A stretch of DNA of 64,000 nucleotides from VRUE01 sp963807425 (GTDB lineage: Bacteria > Actinomycetota > Thermoleophilia > Solirubrobacterales > 70-9), in contig CAWEBZ010000006.1 of the NCBI GenBank assembly GCA_963807425.1, forward strand, positions 248,001 through 312,000, in the 5' to 3' direction. Shown one piece after another: positions 56,858-64,000 of this stretch (position 1 is its first letter; every line of letters begins with the position of its first letter). The position numbers were made by a program, and so were the translations under genes. The notes below the pieces were generated by a model, which saw nothing but the letters and a program-made list of their open reading frames with translations, did no database searches and was not told where the DNA came from.

Positions 56858-58187
56858 CCCTGGTGCCCTTGCCGGGGGCGAGGGTGATGTTGCGGACCTT
56901 GACTCGCTCGGGCTCTGGGTCGGGAGCGCTGAGGTCGGCCCGCTCGAGGATCGTCCGCAGGATGACCCGCATCTCATATTCGGCGAAGGAGGCGCCGATG
57001 CAGCGCCGCACGCCGCCGCCGAACGGGATCCAGGCGTAGTTGTCCGCCTTGCCCTCGAGGAAGCGCTCCGGCCGGAACTCCCGCGGCTGCGGGAAGAGGT
57101 CCTCGCGGTAGTGCAGGCCGGCGATCGCCGCCATCACGAACGTCCCGGCCTCGAGCCGGTAGCCGCCGATCTCGGCCGGGGCGGTCAGCTTGCGCGCGAC
57201 ATCGAGGATCACCGGTCGCGCCCGCAGCGTCTCCTTCACGGTCGCGTCGAGGTAGTCGTCCTCGCCGGCGGCGATCGACTCGCGCAGCTTTTCCAGCACC
57301 CGCGGTGTGCGCAGCAGCCTCTCCATCGCCCAGGCCAAGCCCGTCGCGGTCGTCTCGTGCCCGGCCCCCAGAACGGTGACCAGCTCGTCGCGCAGCTCCT
57401 CGTCGCTCATCGAGCTGCCGTCATCGTGGCGAGCCTGCAGCAGCAGCGAGAGCACGTCGTCGCGCTCCTCGTCGCTCGCTTCGCTCTCGGCGCGGCGGAT
57501 CGAGATCTCCTCGTAGATGAACTCGTCGAGTGCCTCGCGGGCGCGCAGGAAGCGGGTCCAGGGGCTCCAGCGGCCGAGGTCGCGGCGCAGCGCCGGGAAG
57601 GCGGTGATCAGGTTGACTCGCTTGGAGAACTCGTCGATCAGCCGCTCGAAGCGGATCAGCCGGTCCTCGTCGTGGACGCCGAAGACGGCCCGCATGATCA
57701 CCGCCAGGGTGATCCGCTGGGTGTGGGGGCGCAGCGCGAATGGCTCGCCGACCGGCCAGCTCTCCATCTCCCGCAGCGTGATCTCGCGCATCAGCTCGCC
57801 GTAGTGGCGGATCTGCTCGCCATGGAAGGGCGGCAGCAGCAGCTTGCGCTGCTGCATGTGCGGGGCGTCGTCGAGGGTCAGCACCGAGTTCGGCCCCAGC
57901 GCCGGCTCCAGCACCGTCGCGTTCGCCTCGCCGGCGTGGAACTGGGCGGGGGAGCCGGTGAACATCGCTTTGACCAGCTCCGGGCTGGCGACGTAGACGG
58001 CGCGGCCGAAGTAGGGGAAGGAGATCGTGAAGATGTCGCCGTAACGCCGCTGGGCGGCGATCAGGAAGCCAAGCGGGTCGCGTACGTAGCGCAGCGCCTG
58101 GACCACTGCCGGGGCCTTCGAGCCGGGCGGGCGAGAGAGGGCCGCGGCGCTGCGAGACCGGGGCCGGGGGATCGTTGCCTGCTCCAT
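56832..58187 (-). CDS. Cytochrome P450
   Basis: A 451-residue P450. I-helix LGAGHETTATGLAWAMERLL (oxygen activation), K-helix VKETLRARPVI (ExxR), REFRPERFLEGKADNYAWIP and the haem-binding loop FGGGVRRCIGASFAEYEMRV with the proximal cysteine. No N-terminal membrane helix. The pattern resembles the CYP110/CYP132-like, fatty-acid- or steroid-type bacterial P450s more than CYP107s. No ferredoxin or biosynthetic cluster is adjacent. Confidence 0.92.
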   Translation of the reverse strand: MEQATIPRPRSRSAAALSRPPGSKAPAVVQALRYVRDPLGFLIAAQRRYGDIFTISFPYFGRAVYVASPELVKAMFTGSPAQFHAGEANATVLEPALGPNSVLTLDDAPHMQQRKLLLPPFHGEQIRHYGELMREITLREMESWPVGEPFALRPHTQRITLAVIMRAVFGVHDEDRLIRFERLIDEFSKRVNLITAFPALRRDLGRWSPWTRFLRAREALDEFIYEEISIRRAESEASDEERDDVLSLLLQARHDDGSSMSDEELRDELVTVLGAGHETTATGLAWAMERLLRTPRVLEKLRESIAAGEDDYLDATVKETLRARPVILDVARKLTAPAEIGGYRLEAGTFVMAAIAGLHYREDLFPQPREFRPERFLEGKADNYAWIPFGGGVRRCIGASFAEYEMRVILRTILERADLSAPDPEPERVKVRNITLAPGKGTRVSLDRPLR

Positions 58188-58230
58188 CTACCGGGACCTT
58201 ACGACAAAACTGGCCAGCCAGCCAATGACA

Positions 58231-59090
58231 TCAGAAGACGATCGTGCGGTCGCCGTCGAGAAGGACGCGGTCGTCGAGGTGGGCCTTGACCGCGCGGGAG
58301 AGGACGAGGCGCTCGACGTCACGCCCGATCTGCATCAGGTCGCCGACCTCGTCGCGGTGGCTGACCCGGGTCACGTCCTGGTCGATGATCGGCCCGGCGT
58401 CGAGCTCCTCGGTGACGTAGTGGGCGGTCGCGCCGATCAGCTTGACCCCGCGCTCGTGGGCGCGGCGGTAGGGGTCGGCACCGACGAAGGCGGGCAGGAA
58501 GCTGTGGTGGATGTTGATCGCGGGCGCGCCCAGCCGGCGCAGGAACTCACCCGAGAGGATCTGCATGTAGCGGGCGAGGACGAGCAGGTCGATGCCCTCG
58601 AGCAGCTTCAGCACTTGCTCCTCTGCCGCCTCGCTCTCGCTGCGCTCGACCGGCACGTGATGGAAAGGGAGCCCGAGCGACTCGACCTGGCCGGCGTGGT
58701 CGGGGTGGTTGGAGATCACGGCGACGACGTCGGCACCGAGCTCGTCGCTGCGCCAGCGCCAGAGCAGGTCGGAGAGGCAGTGGTCTTCGCGCGAGACCAT
58801 GATCGCGATCCGCTTGCGCTCACTCGACTCGGCGAAGCGGTGCTCCATCTCGAACGGCGCCGCGATCTCTGCCGCGAAGCGAGTTTGGATCTCGTCGCGC
58901 CGCTCCGCGGGGACGGCGTCGAACGCCATCCGCATGAAGAAGCGACCCTCGTCGCTCGAGTGCTGGTCCGCATCGAGGATGTTGAGGCCGGCGTCGGCGA
59001 GGAAGCCGCTGACCGCGGCGATCAGTCCCGGCCGGTCCGGGCAGGCGAGCAGCAGCCGCGTTGTCGGGGTCTCGGCGATGCGGGAATCAT
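58231..59090 (-). CDS. purU: Formyltetrahydrofolate deformylase, with one apparent frameshift
   Basis: About 286 residues. N-terminal ACT domain (LLLACPDRPGLIAAVSGFLA) and the formyltransferase-like domain with AVISNHPDHAG, ARYMQILSGEFLRRLGAPAI, the catalytic NIHHSFLPAFVGADPYRRAH, and GATAHYVTEELDAGPIIDQD. It frees formate from 10-formyl-THF for purine synthesis and folate balance. The conserved frame lacks a start; ATG 59090 (MIPASPR) joins it if one C is missing from a C run near 59065. Confidence 0.93.
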
Positions 59091-59118
59091 GCCGCTGTTT
59101 GTCTAGTCTGCATGCACG

Positions 59119-60162
59119 ATGCGGATCACGGCTGCGCCCGACGGGCTGATCGAGCGGATCGGCCTGCTCTTCAACCAGGTGCCGACGCCGATCGGCGAGG
59201 CGATGTTCGGGATGCCGGTTGCCCGTTCGCTGCAGGTCGCCCAGCGCACCGGGATGCTCGAGGCGCTGGCGGAGGGACCGCGCGAGCCGACCGAGCTCGC
59301 CGAACACCTCGGTCTGAAACCGCAGGGGACCGAGCTGGTCCTCGACGTGATCGCCTCACTCGGGCATATCGAGCTGCGCGCCGACGGCCGCTATGAGATG
59401 ACCACCCGGGCGCGGCGCTGGCTCGATCCCAACTCCGATCACTACGTCGGCGACTTCCTCGCCGACACCGGCGAATACTGGCAGTGGTGGCAGGGCCTCG
59501 AGGACCTGGTCCGCGATGGTCGCCATGCCGAGCTGCATGACAGGCCGGCCGACGATCCCTACTGGGGTTCCTACATCCGCGGCCAGTACCAGATCGCCCG
59601 CCTCTCCAGCGACGAGGTGGCGAAGGCCGTGCCGCTGCCCGCCAACGCCCACTCGCTGCTCGACGTCGCCGGCGCGCATGGCGAGTTCTCGATGGCGCTC
59701 TGCCGCCGCCACCCCGGCTTGAAGGCGACGATCGTCGACCTTCCCGGCAGCGCCCGCATCGGCCGCGAGATCGTCTCCGGGGCGGGGATGGTCGACCGCG
59801 TCCAGCACGTCGAGGGCGACATGTTCGAGGCGGATCTCGGCGGCCTTCATGACGGCGCCCTCTGCTTCAACATCGTCCACCACCTGACTCCTGAGCAGGC
59901 CCGTGAGCTGTTCGCCCGCATCCGCGCGGTCCTGCGCCCGGGCGCACCGCTCTGCATCCTCGAGCTCTACGACCGCCCCGAGGGTCAGAAACCGAACTCC
60001 GGCTCGATCCTCGGCCTCTTCTTCCACCTCACCTCCGGCGCCGACACCTATACGACTGAGCAGGTCTCGGCCTGGCTCGCGGAATCGGGCTTCGGCTCCG
60101 CCCACAAGGACACCTTCCGCACGCTGCCCAGCTTGGCGATGCTCAGCGCCAAGGCCGTCTGA
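59119..60162 (+). CDS. SAM-dependent O-methyltransferase (dimerisation-domain type)
   Basis: A 347-residue methyltransferase of the plant/polyketide O-methyltransferase type. Winged-helix dimerisation region GMLEALAEGPREPTELAEHL; SAM motif I LLDVAGAHGEFSMALCRRHP; IVDLP; GDMFEADLGG; ALCFNIVHHLTPEQARELFA; and PLCILELYDRPEG. The motif-I segment has AGAHG in place of the usual GGGxG. Divergent from purU (28 bp between start codons). Substrate unknown. Confidence 0.87.
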   Translation: MRITAAPDGLIERIGLLFNQVPTPIGEAMFGMPVARSLQVAQRTGMLEALAEGPREPTELAEHLGLKPQGTELVLDVIASLGHIELRADGRYEMTTRARRWLDPNSDHYVGDFLADTGEYWQWWQGLEDLVRDGRHAELHDRPADDPYWGSYIRGQYQIARLSSDEVAKAVPLPANAHSLLDVAGAHGEFSMALCRRHPGLKATIVDLPGSARIGREIVSGAGMVDRVQHVEGDMFEADLGGLHDGALCFNIVHHLTPEQARELFARIRAVLRPGAPLCILELYDRPEGQKPNSGSILGLFFHLTSGADTYTTEQVSAWLAESGFGSAHKDTFRTLPSLAMLSAKAV

Positions 60163-60275
60163 GCGCCGTCCAGCGGCGCAAGATGCAATTCACCTCTGCT
60201 CGTCAGCAGGAGATTCGTGCCTGAGCTCGTAGCGATCGGCTCTTTCGCACGGCGATATGTGACGCCGGTCACCTT

Positions 60276-60800
60276 GTGGCGACGCGAACCTCGCCACGGT
60301 TCCGCGTCGTGCTCACAAAACGCACATATATCGTCCCTGTCCTCATCGCCTGTATCGCCTTCCCGGCGGCGGCTCTCGCCGCGACGGGCGACGACTCCCC
60401 GCCGGCCAGGATCGGCCTGGCGGACGCGAAGCCGGCCAAGATCTCCGTTCTGCATCGGCCGGTCGCGAGCTTCCGCAAAACGATCCGGGTAACGGTCGCC
60501 CGGATCGAGCAAGCCCGCCGCGCCAGGCTTCGCCGCGAACGCCGCGAGCTCTACGCATCGCTTCCAGAAGGCGTCTCGCAGTCCACCCTCGACGCGATCG
60601 CGGTCTGCGAGTCTGGCGGCGATCCAACCGTCGTCTCCTCGGACGGCAGCTACCGCGGCAAGTACCAGTTCTCCTTCGAAACCTGGGCCTCGGTCGGCGG
60701 CAGCGGCGATCCCGCGGAAGCTCCCGAGCAAGAGCAGGATTACCGTGCAGCTCTTCTCTACGCCCAGTCCGGCTCCAGCCCTTGGCCCGTCTGCGGCTGA
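60276..60800 (+). CDS. Resuscitation-promoting-factor-like transglycosylase
   Basis: A 174-residue exported protein. Signal peptide with a long basic start (FRVVLTKRTYIVPVLIACIA), a linker helix rich in Arg and Ala (VARIEQARRARLRRERRELY), then the Rpf/lysozyme-like domain LDAIAVCESGGDPTVVSSDG followed by SYRGKYQFSFETWASVGGSG. The glutamate in CESGG is the catalytic acid, and the closing SGSSPWPVCG supplies the disulfide partner. It cleaves peptidoglycan glycan strands. GTG 60276 is used; a hairpin (GCGCCG-TCCAG-CGGCGC, 60163-60180) after the O-methyltransferase lies upstream. Confidence 0.85.
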   Translation: MATRTSPRFRVVLTKRTYIVPVLIACIAFPAAALAATGDDSPPARIGLADAKPAKISVLHRPVASFRKTIRVTVARIEQARRARLRRERRELYASLPEGVSQSTLDAIAVCESGGDPTVVSSDGSYRGKYQFSFETWASVGGSGDPAEAPEQEQDYRAALLYAQSGSSPWPVCG

Positions 60801-60809
60801 ACTCTTAGA

Positions 60810-60919
60810 GAGGCACCGGGTGCCGCTCCCCGCGGCTTGTACTTTTTCGGCATTCCAATTGCGGCCAGCCGCTGCGGTCCCACCGAAAAAGTTGAGCGGG
60901 GAGTGGTGCCCGGTGCCTC
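60810..60919. repeat. Long nested inverted repeat (REP-like hairpin)
   Basis: Arms 60810-60833 and 60896-60919 pair over 24 positions; the two mismatches would be G-U pairs in RNA of one strand. Within, ACTTTTTCGG (60841-60850) pairs perfectly with CCGAAAAAGT (60883-60892), and a small GCGG/CCGC hairpin sits at the centre. It starts 10 bases after the Rpf-like stop and ends 16 before the HD gene start. The arm core GGGT-n-CC-n-CTCC is shared with 31181-31284. Confidence 0.8.
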
Positions 60920-60935
60920 CCCTACGATCCGGGCC

Positions 60936-61781
60936 ATGAGCGAGGCAGTCCCTACTCCGGATCCGAAGGGACCGACTCGTAAGCCCCCTCGCGAGGCAAT
61001 TGCTGAGGCGAAAGTTCGTGCGCCCACCCGCGGCAACCGCAAGCTGGAGGGCTTCCTCGAGGCGGTGAACGAGGACGAGCAGGTGCGCGCCTGGTGGTAC
61101 ATGGCACAAATCCACGCCGAGCGGCTGGGGATGTCCGACCACTCCTGGGTCCACACCCAGATCGTCCTCAACATCGCCCTGCGGCTGTTGCGCCTGCTGG
61201 TCAAGGCCGGCGTCGAGCCGGCCGTCGTCGCCGACCACGGGATGTCAGCGCGGGACGCCGAGGTCGTCGTCGCCGGCGGCGCTCTGCTGCACGACGTCGG
61301 CATGTCGATCCATCGAGCCGACCACGAGGCCTACAGCCTCTTCCTCGCCAGTGGTGCACTCGAACGCCTGCTCGCGGACTCCTATCGCCAGCCCGAGCGG
61401 ACGATCGTCGCCGCCGAGATCCTGCACGCGATCATCGGCCACCGCCGCCGCGGCGAGCCCTACACGCTCGAGGCAGGGGTCGTGAGGGTCGCCGACGCGC
61501 TCGACATGGCGCAGGGGCGGACCCGGCTGCCGCTAGAAGCGGGTCAGGAGGGGATCCACTCGATCTCCGCTGCGGCGATCGACGAGGTGCGGATCGAGGC
61601 GGGCGAGGAGCGCCCGGTGAGGATCGAGATCGAGCTCAACAACTCGGCCGGCATCTTTCAGGTCGACGACCTGCTGGCGACGAAGATCCGCGGCACGCCC
61701 CTGGAGGGCAAGATCGAGGTCGTCGCGAAGATCGAGGGCGAGAGCGAGAAGCGGCTGCTCAGTGGCTTTCGGCTCGACTGA
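60936..61781 (+). CDS. HD-domain phosphohydrolase-like protein
   Basis: A 281-residue protein. HD motif: His in SWVHTQIVLNIALRLLRLLV, the His-Asp pair in GGALLHDVGMSIHRADHEAY, a further His in HAIIGHRR, and Asp in VRVADALDMAQGRTRLP. The C-terminal domain (about 195-281) is small alpha/beta. HD proteins hydrolyse nucleotides or cyclic dinucleotides; no substrate is suggested. The open frame extends upstream through the hairpin, but ATG 60936 is the sensible start. Confidence 0.85.
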   Translation: MSEAVPTPDPKGPTRKPPREAIAEAKVRAPTRGNRKLEGFLEAVNEDEQVRAWWYMAQIHAERLGMSDHSWVHTQIVLNIALRLLRLLVKAGVEPAVVADHGMSARDAEVVVAGGALLHDVGMSIHRADHEAYSLFLASGALERLLADSYRQPERTIVAAEILHAIIGHRRRGEPYTLEAGVVRVADALDMAQGRTRLPLEAGQEGIHSISAAAIDEVRIEAGEERPVRIEIELNNSAGIFQVDDLLATKIRGTPLEGKIEVVAKIEGESEKRLLSGFRLD

Positions 61782-61784
61782 GGC

Positions 61785-62042
61785 TCAGCCGAAGCGATCT
61801 AGGTCGTAGCGGCGCATTTCCTTGCGCTTCTCCAGTCTGCTTTGGATCAGCGACATCACGATCACCAAGATCGCGAAGAAGGCGATTACGCCGAAGCAGA
61901 AGAAGGTGACGGTCTTGTCCGTCGTCGGGCCGGCAAGGCCGACGCCGTTCTCGGCCAGCGCCGCCGGTGCGGCGACCAGCATCGAGAGCAGCGCCGCGCA
62001 AACGACCAACGCGATTCGGCTGCGGCGCGAGATGACCTTCAC
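61785..62042 (-). CDS. Small membrane protein, unknown function
   Basis: 85 residues: a signal-like first helix (IALVVCAALLSMLVAAPAAL), a short polar stretch (ENGVGLAGPTTDK), a second helix (FFCFGVIAFFAILVIVMSLI) and a basic cytoplasmic tail (SRLEKRKEMRRYDLDRF). It has no known domain; similar two-helix proteins occur in Thermoleophilia. The frame and composition are gene-like, and the stop sits 3 bp beyond the convergent HD gene. Confidence 0.65.
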   Translation of the reverse strand: MKVISRRSRIALVVCAALLSMLVAAPAALAENGVGLAGPTTDKTVTFFCFGVIAFFAILVIVMSLIQSRLEKRKEMRRYDLDRFG

Positions 62043-62096
62043 GCTGGGGAATCTAGCGCAACCAGCCGATACCTCTCCTCGCTGCTGTGCGGCAGC

Positions 62097-62933
62097 TCAG
62101 GTCGGCGAAAGGGCCCCGGTCGTGAGCAGGACGAGGACCAGGGTGCCCAGGGCGACGCGGTAGACGATGAAGACCGAGTAGGTGTGACGGGCGATGTAGC
62201 GCAGCAGCCAGGAGACCGCGGCGAGCGCGACGACGAAGCTGACCGCAGTGGCGAGGAGGGTCGGTCCCCAGCCGACGCCGCTGGAGATGCGGTCGAACTC
62301 GTCGATCGTCTGCAGGATGCCCGCGCCGGTCAGCGCCGGGATCGAGAGGAAGAAGGCGAGGCGGGTCACCGCCACCCGGTCGAGTCCCCGCAGGAGGCCG
62401 GCTGACATCGTCGCCCCCGAGCGCGAGACGCCGGGGATCAGTGCCAGGCACTGGACGATGCCGATGATCAGCGTGTCGCGCCAGGTGACTTCGTCCTCGT
62501 GGCGCTCCAGGGTCGCGCGGCTGTCGGCGAACCACATCACCCCGCTCCAGAGGATCAGTGCCCCGGCGACGAACCAAAGGCTACGCAGGGTCGTCTCGAT
62601 CTCGTCCTTGAAGGCGAGGCCGACGACGGCGATCGGCAGCGAGCCGAGGATCACCGCCCAGCCGAAGCGGTAGTCGCGGTCACCGCGCTCGGCCGGCTTC
62701 GTCAGCCCGCGCAGCCAGGCTCGCACGATGCGGGCGATATCGCGGCGGAGGAAAAAGACCGTCGCGGCGACGGCACCGACCTGGATGATCGCCGTGAAGG
62801 CGGTGATGTCGGGGTCGTCGATCGAGTGGCCGAGAACGCTCTCGAGGATCGTCAGGTGCCCGGTGCTGGAGACGGGCAGGAACTCGGTGAACCCCTCGAC
62901 CGCGCCGAGCAAGATCGCTTCCCACCAGGCCAC
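62097..62933 (-). CDS. uppP: Undecaprenyl-diphosphatase (BacA/UppP)
   Basis: A 278-residue polytopic membrane enzyme that recycles undecaprenyl diphosphate to the monophosphate carrier used by peptidoglycan and by wecA-type enzymes. Motif 1 GAVEGFTEFLPVSSTGHLTI and motif 2 LIPGVSRSGATMSAGLLRGL, both with catalytic residues, are complete. About eight helices; length normal. It also confers bacitracin resistance in other bacteria when abundant. Confidence 0.96.
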   Translation of the reverse strand: MAWWEAILLGAVEGFTEFLPVSSTGHLTILESVLGHSIDDPDITAFTAIIQVGAVAATVFFLRRDIARIVRAWLRGLTKPAERGDRDYRFGWAVILGSLPIAVVGLAFKDEIETTLRSLWFVAGALILWSGVMWFADSRATLERHEDEVTWRDTLIIGIVQCLALIPGVSRSGATMSAGLLRGLDRVAVTRLAFFLSIPALTGAGILQTIDEFDRISSGVGWGPTLLATAVSFVVALAAVSWLLRYIARHTYSVFIVYRVALGTLVLVLLTTGALSPT

Positions 62934-62939
62934 TTAGAA

Positions 62940-63109
62940 CCCCCGCCAATCGAGCACGGCAGACATTCTTCATGGAGAACCGGGGCCGTGCCGTGAAGCT
63001 TCTCCGAATGTTCACCCGCGGGAGCCGAACCGGCGCCAGACTGTGCCCTCACGAGACTCCTCTCTCGTCACCGCGAACGGCCCACTGCCCCGGGCCGTTC
63101 GCTCTTTTT
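62940..63109 (+). ncRNA. Candidate small RNA or leader ending in an intrinsic terminator
   Basis: No gene is visible on either strand between uppP and the response regulator. GCACGGC (62954-62960) pairs with GCCGTGC (62985-62991), while CTTCA and GGAGAA from its loop match TGAAG (62994-62998) and TTCTCC (63000-63005) just downstream, an H-type pseudoknot arrangement. The plus-strand terminator at 63073-63109 has no upstream protein gene to serve, which suggests an RNA of about 170 nt. The promoter is not identified. The remaining 63110-63281 shows only an AAAATCCTG/CAGGGATTTT hairpin. Confidence 0.4.
63073..63109 (+). terminator. Rho-independent terminator
   Basis: GCGAACGGCC (63073-63082) and GGCCGTTCGC (63093-63102) form a perfect 10-bp stem with a 10-nt loop, followed by TCTTTTTC. 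The T-run is on the plus strand only, so it ends a plus-strand transcript. Confidence 0.85.
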
Positions 63110-63281
63110 CGAGGTCGGGTTTTGCGCGAATCCGGGGTCGTTTCCGCAATTAGGGTGTTTTGAGCTGTGAAAATCCTGTGAACGCAGGGATTTTGACTAC
63201 GGCACCATCGTTGTCGATGCATACAATTGCGTTGTCTCGGTAGGCAAGGCACCCATTTCCCCCGCCAGCGGCGCCAGTCCC

Positions 63282-64000
63282 TTGAATCCACAGCAGACCA
63301 TCAGGCTCGCGGTAATCGACGACGACAGCGGCTTCGTCACCGTGCTGTCGAAGCGCACCGACGCTGCCGGCTGGCAGCAGCGGGTGCTGAGCAGCGCGAT
63401 CCCGCCGGAGGAGCTGGTCGCGATGAAGCTGAACGCGCTGCTGCTCGATCCGGCTGTGCTCGGCGACGAAGGCTGGGCCTACCTCGAGCGGGTCTGCGGC
63501 ATGCTGCCCGATCTCGGCGTCATCGTCTGCACTGGCCGCTCGACGGTGGCCCAGCGGGTGCGAGGCCTCCGCCTCGGGGTCGACGACTGGATCGCCAAGC
63601 CGTGTCATCCCGAGGAGGTGATGGCGCGGATCGAGGCCGTCTCGCGCCGCCGCCGCCGCAGTCGCTCTCACGAGGAGGCGGGACCGCTCGTCGCCGGTGA
63701 GATGGAGATCCGTGCTGACCAGTTCCAGGCTTTCGTCAGCAGCGAGAGCCTCGACCTGACCCGCCGCGAGTTCGAGCTGCTGCAGCTCCTCGCCGAGGCC
63801 GAAGGCCAGGTGCTCGAGCGCGAGGCGATCTACCAGCGGGTCTGGGGATACGCGATGGCCCACGGCGACCGCTCGGTCGACGTCTTCATCCGCAAGCTGC
63901 GCCAGAAGCTCGAGAAACGCTCCCCGGGCTGGCGCTACATCCACACCCACTTCGGGGTCGGCTACCGCTTCGATCCGGAGCCGGTCGGCGGCAAACGGGA
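63282..64000 (+). CDS. OmpR/PhoB-type response regulator (3' end beyond window)
   Basis: Receiver domain: AVIDDDSGFVTVLSKR (acidic pocket), phospho-acceptor aspartate in NALLLDPAVLGDEG, and the conserved lysine in VDDWIAKPCHPEEVMARIEA. Then a winged-helix DNA-binding domain: LDLTRREFELLQLLAEAEGQ, REAIYQRVWGY, and DRSVDVFIRKLRQKLEK, with GWRYIHTHFGVGYRF as the wing. The usual Thr/Ser switch segment reads VIVCTGRS. TTG 63282 is the likeliest start. At least 239 residues are seen with no stop before the window ends. No sensor kinase is visible here; it may follow. Confidence 0.88.
   Translation, partial: MNPQQTIRLAVIDDDSGFVTVLSKRTDAAGWQQRVLSSAIPPEELVAMKLNALLLDPAVLGDEGWAYLERVCGMLPDLGVIVCTGRSTVAQRVRGLRLGVDDWIAKPCHPEEVMARIEAVSRRRRRSRSHEEAGPLVAGEMEIRADQFQAFVSSESLDLTRREFELLQLLAEAEGQVLEREAIYQRVWGYAMAHGDRSVDVFIRKLRQKLEKRSPGWRYIHTHFGVGYRFDPEPVGGKR

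Noticed and set aside
55016..56977. A 653-codon open frame antisense to the ABC-F gene
   Set aside because: Pure shadow of the well-supported ABC-F coding strand; rich in Arg/Leu/Gly repeats with no motif.
56832..60162. Natural-product gene cluster around the P450 and O-methyltransferase
   Set aside because: No polyketide synthase, peptide synthetase, terpene synthase or transporter is near; purU lies between them and strands differ.
60163..60275. Cyclic-di-AMP riboswitch upstream of the Rpf-like gene, as seen in other Actinobacteria
   Set aside because: The gap is only 113 bp and holds none of the conserved riboswitch blocks that I can recognise.
60837..60935. Upstream extension of the HD-domain gene through the hairpin
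   Set aside because: The added residues come from the inverted repeat and lack conservation; ATG 60936 gives a typical polar N-terminus.

Overview
This is a GC-rich (roughly 65-70 % by eye) chromosomal segment that reads as an actinobacterium of the class Thermoleophilia (Solirubrobacterales-like). The inference rests on the order glyA / wall-polymer genes / wecA / atpI-atpBEFHAGDC (an actinobacterial arrangement), the very long secreted beta-propeller and NHL proteins that lineage carries in numbers, LytR-CpsA-Psr and Rpf-like wall genes, and frequent GTG/TTG starts. There is no rRNA, tRNA, CRISPR array, prophage, plasmid or transposase gene. It looks like core genome, interrupted by a few palindromic intergenic elements.

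Layout. 0-1.4 kb: a secreted lysyl-oxidase-like protein and a membrane protein. 1.5-7.6 kb: glyA, then surface-polysaccharide genes (DUF354 glycosyltransferase, sugar transferase, asnB-like amidotransferase, wecA-like transferase). 7.7-14.9 kb: the complete F1Fo ATP synthase operon. 14.9-15.1 kb: a 150-nt four-stem palindromic element; a truncated relative lies at 1-50. 15.1-22.1 kb: M20 peptidase, LCP ligase, UDP-glucose dehydrogenase, and two sugar-phosphate nucleotidyltransferases around a phosphohexose isomerase. 22.2-27.6 kb: comF, hpf, secA, a SnoaL-like gene and prfB with its programmed frameshift. 27.6-27.9 kb: a gene-free, strongly foldable tract. 27.9-36 kb: esterase, acidic secreted protein, alpha/beta hydrolase, ogt with a sigma factor, nadC, mutM, nadA, transketolase. 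36-43 kb: an apparent operon of three large secreted proteins. 43.1-51.8 kb: ftsE, ftsX, S41 protease, rnr, smpB, an anchored coiled-coil/HhH protein, a flavoprotein disulfide reductase and tmRNA (ssrA). 51.7-60.2 kb: PrxQ, DUF1697, MBL hydrolase, SRPBCC, OsmC, ABC-F, P450, purU, O-methyltransferase. 60.2-64 kb: Rpf-like protein, a long hairpin, HD hydrolase, small membrane protein, uppP, a possible sRNA with an intrinsic terminator, and a response regulator cut by the window end.

How the genes work together. Glycosyltransferases, wecA, ugd, the nucleotidyltransferases, the LCP ligase, uppP and the Rpf-like protein supply, lipid-link and attach cell-wall polymers or remodel the wall. ftsEX plus a secreted protease belongs to division and wall hydrolysis. 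rnr, smpB and ssrA form the trans-translation rescue set within about 5.7 kb. nadA and nadC make NAD precursors.

Data quality. About 20 genes, many normally essential (atpG, atpD, atpC, prfB, ftsE, ftsX, smpB), are broken by single-base shifts whose removal restores perfect family continuity. They are scattered over most of the window and very dense from 43 to 51.3 kb. I read these as sequencing or assembly indels, not pseudogenes, and give whole-gene coordinates for such loci. The CTTTGAC site in prfB is the one shift I believe to be biological.
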